NCBI GenBank assembly: GCA_043228905.1
Contig: JBHGNT010000001.1
Span: forward strand, 434,001-498,000
Source of the DNA: Azolla caroliniana
Taxonomy: Eukaryota > Polypodiophyta
DNA length: 64,000 bases
Direction of reading: 5' to 3'
Part shown: positions 59,960 through 64,000 of the stretch, one piece after another
Position numbering within the stretch: position 1 is the stretch's first letter
Layout: each line of letters opens with the position of its first letter
Program-made: the position numbers and the translations under genes
Notes under the pieces: model-generated
What the model was told of the DNA's origin: nothing
Seen by the model: only the letters and a program-made list of their open reading frames with translations
Databases searched by the model: none

Positions 59960-62731
59960 ATGGATGGTGGTATGTATTATGGGTCTTCAGGAAAGCGCCC
60001 ACATCTAGATGATGATGGTGGGGATCGCAGCAATGGAAGGCACAAGAAGAGATCAAATCTAAGTGAGGATCACATGAATTTGAATGCATCGGAAGAAACT
60101 GAGTATCGCCTTCTATGCCCTGGCAGCAAGATTGGTAGTCTCATTGGTAAAGGGGGTTCTGTAATCAAAGCATTGAGAACAGAGTGTAGATCAAAGATCA
60201 AAGTAGAGGACCCTGTGTCTGGATCAGAGGAGAGAGTGGTTCTCATAAGCTCATCCTTGGATCAATTCAAAGAAGTAAGTCCCTATGTGTGTAATGCTCA
60301 GGAAGCAGTATTCAAAGTTCATGCAAGGATCAGTGAGGTTGAAGAAGAAGATGATCCTGTGAATGTTAGGCTATTGGTCCCGAAGAGCCACATTGGGTGC
60401 TTGTTGGGTAAAGGGGGGAAAATCATTGAGCAAATGAGGAAGGAATTCGGTGCTCAAATTAGAATACTTCCAAAAGAGCAGCACCCTCCATGTGCCGCAT
60501 CAGCAGATGAGCTGGTTCAGGTGAGTACAGATTATTGTCTCTGATTGCAAAACACTATATTCATTATTGACATCTTATTTGTAAATTTAGTGACAAATGA
60601 ACCGTTAGAAACCCAATGAGAGCACATCTTATCTATGTATTTATGAGGTAAAAGAAATCACATCCCAATGAGTATTTATCATCCTCTTTCCTAACAAGAT
60701 ATTGCCTGCAAACTACAATATAATATGCATCTGATTTGCTGTTTAGAAACAAATGAATAAAGAACTGAAATGAATTTTTAACATCATCTTCAAAAGAGAC
60801 CAAAATCGCCCATGATGCCAAAAGATTCTGTGAAAACCAATATACGCTTTGAGAGCAAGGAAAAGTACAGAAGAAGCCACGTTTACAGGGACAAGATAAA
60901 AAACTATGATTAATAGTTGACATATTTATAAATGGATTTAAAACATAATTTCTTCTCATTGTTTTAAAGCTTTACATCCTACTTTCTCAAACTACATTAT
61001 TCAAAAACAACATATTGCCTTTCCGGGGAACTGCTAGAAATGACATTAGTGAATTCTGGAGGATAAATACAATGTTTAAGCTGACCTTAATAATGAGATC
61101 TTAATGAATTAGGAAGGTTAATAACCAATACATCAGAAATATTTCATTTTAAAACATATGATGACAGTTCAAATTCGGTTTTTAAAGCTATAGATTGCAT
61201 GTTTACAGGCTCTTTTTCAGGCATGAGATTGACATATATTCATAATATATTATTTGTGTAGGTTACTGGGGAGGCATCTGTGGTTAAGAAGGCATTGTTT
61301 GCAATTACAACACGTTTACATGATAATGTTTCTGGCGAACGAACACAGAGGAACCCAGCTACTAACTTCATGCCTCCGATATCTGGAGGTGCTTTATATC
61401 CTCCTGGTGGGTATTTGCAACCAGCTGGATCACTTCTTGGTCCATCTCTCGGAGGCCCTATGGCTTCTCTTGGTTATTCTTATGGTGGGTTATATGGAGA
61501 GAGTGGTATGGCAAGTGCTTGGCCTTTGGCCTCTGGTTTATCCATGACTCCCCAACTAGGAAATACTAGTGGTCATGGAGGGGAAGAGACAGAACTTAAC
61601 ATTCGGCTTCTTTGTCCTAATTCAAGAATCGGTAGTATTATTGGGAAGGGTGGTAGTGTGATCAAGAAAATGAGAGAAGAAAGTGGTGCGAAGATCAAAA
61701 TAGGAGAGCAAATGCCAGATAATGAGGAGTGCCTTATTCAGATTTCTTCTCCAGAGGTAGGCCTTATACTAAATCATCATACCCATATTTTGGGTTCTAG
61801 ATCTTCTAACATACATAGTAACTTGACGCATACTCTTTCTTTTCAGTATGTGGACAGCTACCCTTCAGCTGGAATTCAAGCAGCTTTACAAGTGTTTAGG
61901 CGGCTTGCAGAGTTGCAAATGGACAAAGACAAAGACAACAAGTCTTTCATGATTCGCCTCCTCGTGCCATCTAGTCAGATTGGTTGCCTGCTTGGTAAAG
62001 GTGGTAGCATAGTGAGTGAAATGAGAAAAGCTACCAAAGCAAATATCCGGATTTCACCGAAAGATGAGCACTCCAAGTGTGCAGAAGAGAATGATGAGCT
62101 CGTACAGGTATTTTGTTTTGACATCCTTTTGTACTCATGTAAACTTGCGGGCTGGAAATATTTATTTGAGACTGACGAACATTCTTTATTTCTTTCTAAA
62201 TATTTGTGGTGTCATATTAAACTTTAATGAAGGTATTTTGTCGTCATTTCTTATTAGTTCATGTATGAAAAGTCTACTCAGTTAAGTAATAAATAAAACT
62301 TTTACACTATGCATTCCTGCGTTTTTGACAAACTTTTACTGACTCCTGGTTATTGTATGTATTAGATCATGGGTGACCAAAATGTGGTACAAGATGCTAT
62401 GACTCAAGTTCTCAATAGGCTTCGCAACAACTTATTCAAGGGACATGAAAGCCAAGATGTGAGCAGTGGTAGTATGTATGGATCTTCTGTGCTTGCATCA
62501 TCAGCTTCACTATATGCAGGGGCAAACATGCTTGGGGGCTATGGAGGGAGGCTGGATTCAGGGTCTCTTGGAGGAATGTATCCATTGACTAATGTTGGCT
62601 ATTATGGAATGGATTACAATTATGGTGGGTATGGAGCAAGTGGGCTTACAGGGTCTGGGTTAACCTCTTCAACTGGATTGCAATCGTCAATGGGTAGAGA
62701 TGCTAAAGAATCAAGGCGCCGCCAAAGATAG
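59960..62731 (+). CDS. four-KH-domain RNA-binding protein, 560 aa, 4 exons
   Basis: Nuclear-type poly(C)-binding-like protein with KH domains. Plant relatives (HEN4, RCF3/SHI1, FLK, PEPPER types) act in pre-mRNA processing and flowering or stress gene control; the exact orthologue is not assigned. Exons: 59960-60520, 61262-61756, 61847-62107, 62366-62731, all phase 0. An N-terminal basic patch (GRHKKRS, about 27-33) may be a nuclear signal. Each KH has the GxxG loop: IGSLIGKGGSVIK, IGCLLGKGGKIIE, IGSIIGKGGSVIK and IGCLLGKGGSIVS. KH pairs are separated by a Gly/Ser/Tyr/Pro-rich linker (about 215-280), and the C-terminus is Gly/Tyr/Ser-rich and low in complexity, ending ESRRRQR. Intron 2 (61757-61846) is 90 bp, a multiple of three, and without in-frame stop, so retention would add 30 residues after KH3. 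Confidence 0.93.
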
Positions 62732-64000
62732 AGCCCTGTAGTTTTTTATGATCAAGGGCTGAATCAGTTTTGTTTGCTCAAATTGTATCCTCAATAGCTT
62801 TTTTTAGGGTTTATTATTTTGGATACAACTTTTGGACCCATGAACACACTGTTTTTTTACTTTTACAATATCTTATGCCTATTTATTTCCCCACCATTCT
62901 CAGCTTTCTGCCTGTGGGTTGTTGACTTTTAACAAATTTCAAGCTTTACCACTAACCTACCTCCGGAAATGCCAATATTTGTCTTTTCACGGTTTTTTCT
63001 GGAGAGTTGTATGATTTCGGTGATTAACTAAAATATCTACATCTCCCCTGTTAACTCTGGATGATATTATTTCCTTGCTCTTTTCAAGAGTATCTATTTT
63101 TCCTTTATTTTTTGTTGTAAGCACTTTTTCCACAGTGAAATTTTGGTCGTATATATGTAATAAGAAATATGATAATACTGCTCCCTCCCTACTGGAAATG
63201 AGACTGGCAACCGTCATATTTACACATATTTAATAGTATGGTATGTCCTAACATTATTTCTGTACTGGGTAGGTAGGCAGTGATTGAACCTTCATATTCA
63301 CATGTTTGATAGTATGGTAAGTCCTAACATTGCATGTGTTCATGGAATGGCTGGGTAGCCTGTGATCCACCAGTTCCTCGAATATACCTAATGTCTCAAA
63401 TGGTCATTTTGCTAGGTAGACGATGACCTACCAGTTTCACAAATTACTTTGACTGGAATATTCTTAGTCGAAATGGTCATTCTTAATTCTCCAAACGTGA
63501 TTTACTATTAGAATGCATTCCTTGAATCTCCTCCATTCATAATATGATCCTCCAATGTTGGCTACTAATGAATGTGTGATCCCTTCAATGTGGGCTGTCT
63601 TCAATATGCAAGTTCTTAAGGTAAGGTGTCCTATTGTGGATTTGAAACTGCATATGAATTGACGTTTGTAAGAATCTAGCTGTGACAAGGAAATTGTATA
63701 GAACATAGCAACACTACAAGCAAACACATGAATAGCTGCAAGCAAGTCCTCGATGTGGGGACTTATGCTTATAAAGTCTCTCGAATCCATCCATATTCAT
63801 GGGTAGAATATACTATGATGAACTAGATGTGTTGAGTAGTGTGGAAACTAGATGTTTCATAAAAGTTGATCTTGTAGATGTTCAGATATGTATGAAGTCT
63901 TCAATACTACATTCCAAATCCTAGAGCAAAGCTGCCATTGAAATACTGCGTATACATCCATGGCGTATACTGGTTCTTTCCTTTATATACTGGCGTATAC
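62732..64000. other. 3' flank of the KH gene, weak direct repeat
   Basis: The first few hundred bases are probably the 3' untranslated region. A diverged duplication of about 79 bp (near 63207-63290 and 63286-63365) shares TTCATATT/GTCATATT, GATAGTATGGTAAGTCCTAACAT-type phrases and TGGGTAG. The end of the window repeats GGCGTATAC. No further gene is supported. Confidence 0.5.

Noticed and set aside
61280-62227. Single continuous 315-codon frame in the KH gene
   Set aside because: It is two exons joined by a stop-free 90-bp intron and then running into the next intron; KH-domain continuity and GT-AG sites favour the spliced model.

Overview
This is nuclear DNA from a flowering plant. It is AT-rich, carries widely spaced genes with many canonical GT-AG introns, and contains plant-specific families (dirigent protein, SINAT-type E3 ligase, NRT2 nitrate transporter, family-1 beta-glucosidase). 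Retrotransposon and MITE debris and very abundant GA, CT and (TATG)n microsatellites fill the space between genes. Nothing visible fixes the species. I assembled exons by hand from splice signals, reading frame and family knowledge; no alignment or transcript was available.

Gene order: a one-exon dirigent-like protein (2777-3337, minus); a nine-exon double-GTPase of the Der/EngA family with an organelle-type leader (4711-10712, minus); an intronless F-box protein (12581-13846, plus); a nine-exon FAD-dependent monooxygenase (15589-23117, plus); a four-exon high-affinity nitrate transporter NRT2 (27949-29973, plus); a nine-exon plant O-fucosyltransferase-family membrane protein with a suspect last splice junction (31660-35263, minus); a three-exon SINAT-like RING E3 ligase (38048-39433, minus); a thirteen-exon GH1 beta-glucosidase without signal peptide (51576-55519, plus); and a four-KH-domain RNA-binding protein (59960-62731, plus). 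These are independent genes, not an operon or an obvious metabolic cluster.

The long gene-poor stretches (about 23.1-27.9 kb, 39.4-51.6 kb and 55.5-59.9 kb) hold the mobile elements. The clearest is a complete but non-coding LTR retrotransposon at 47347-50598, with two LTRs, 5-bp target duplication GTTAG, a tRNA-iMet-like primer binding site and a polypurine tract. Nested inside it is a terminal-inverted-repeat element (49204-49804) with a perfect 8-bp target duplication. Two more elements (25948-26444 and probably 41846-42126) share its CATAG termini, its ATTCG/CGAAT-rich ends and 8-bp target duplications, so the window appears to contain a family of hAT-like MITEs. A decayed LINE reverse transcriptase lies in intron 1 of the monooxygenase.

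Local tandem duplication is the other theme: at least ten direct repeats of 36 to about 330 bp. One has copied the P-loop end of a Der exon twice into the neighbouring intron. Homopurine/homopyrimidine tracts lie just upstream of several start codons and may act as GAGA-type promoter elements.
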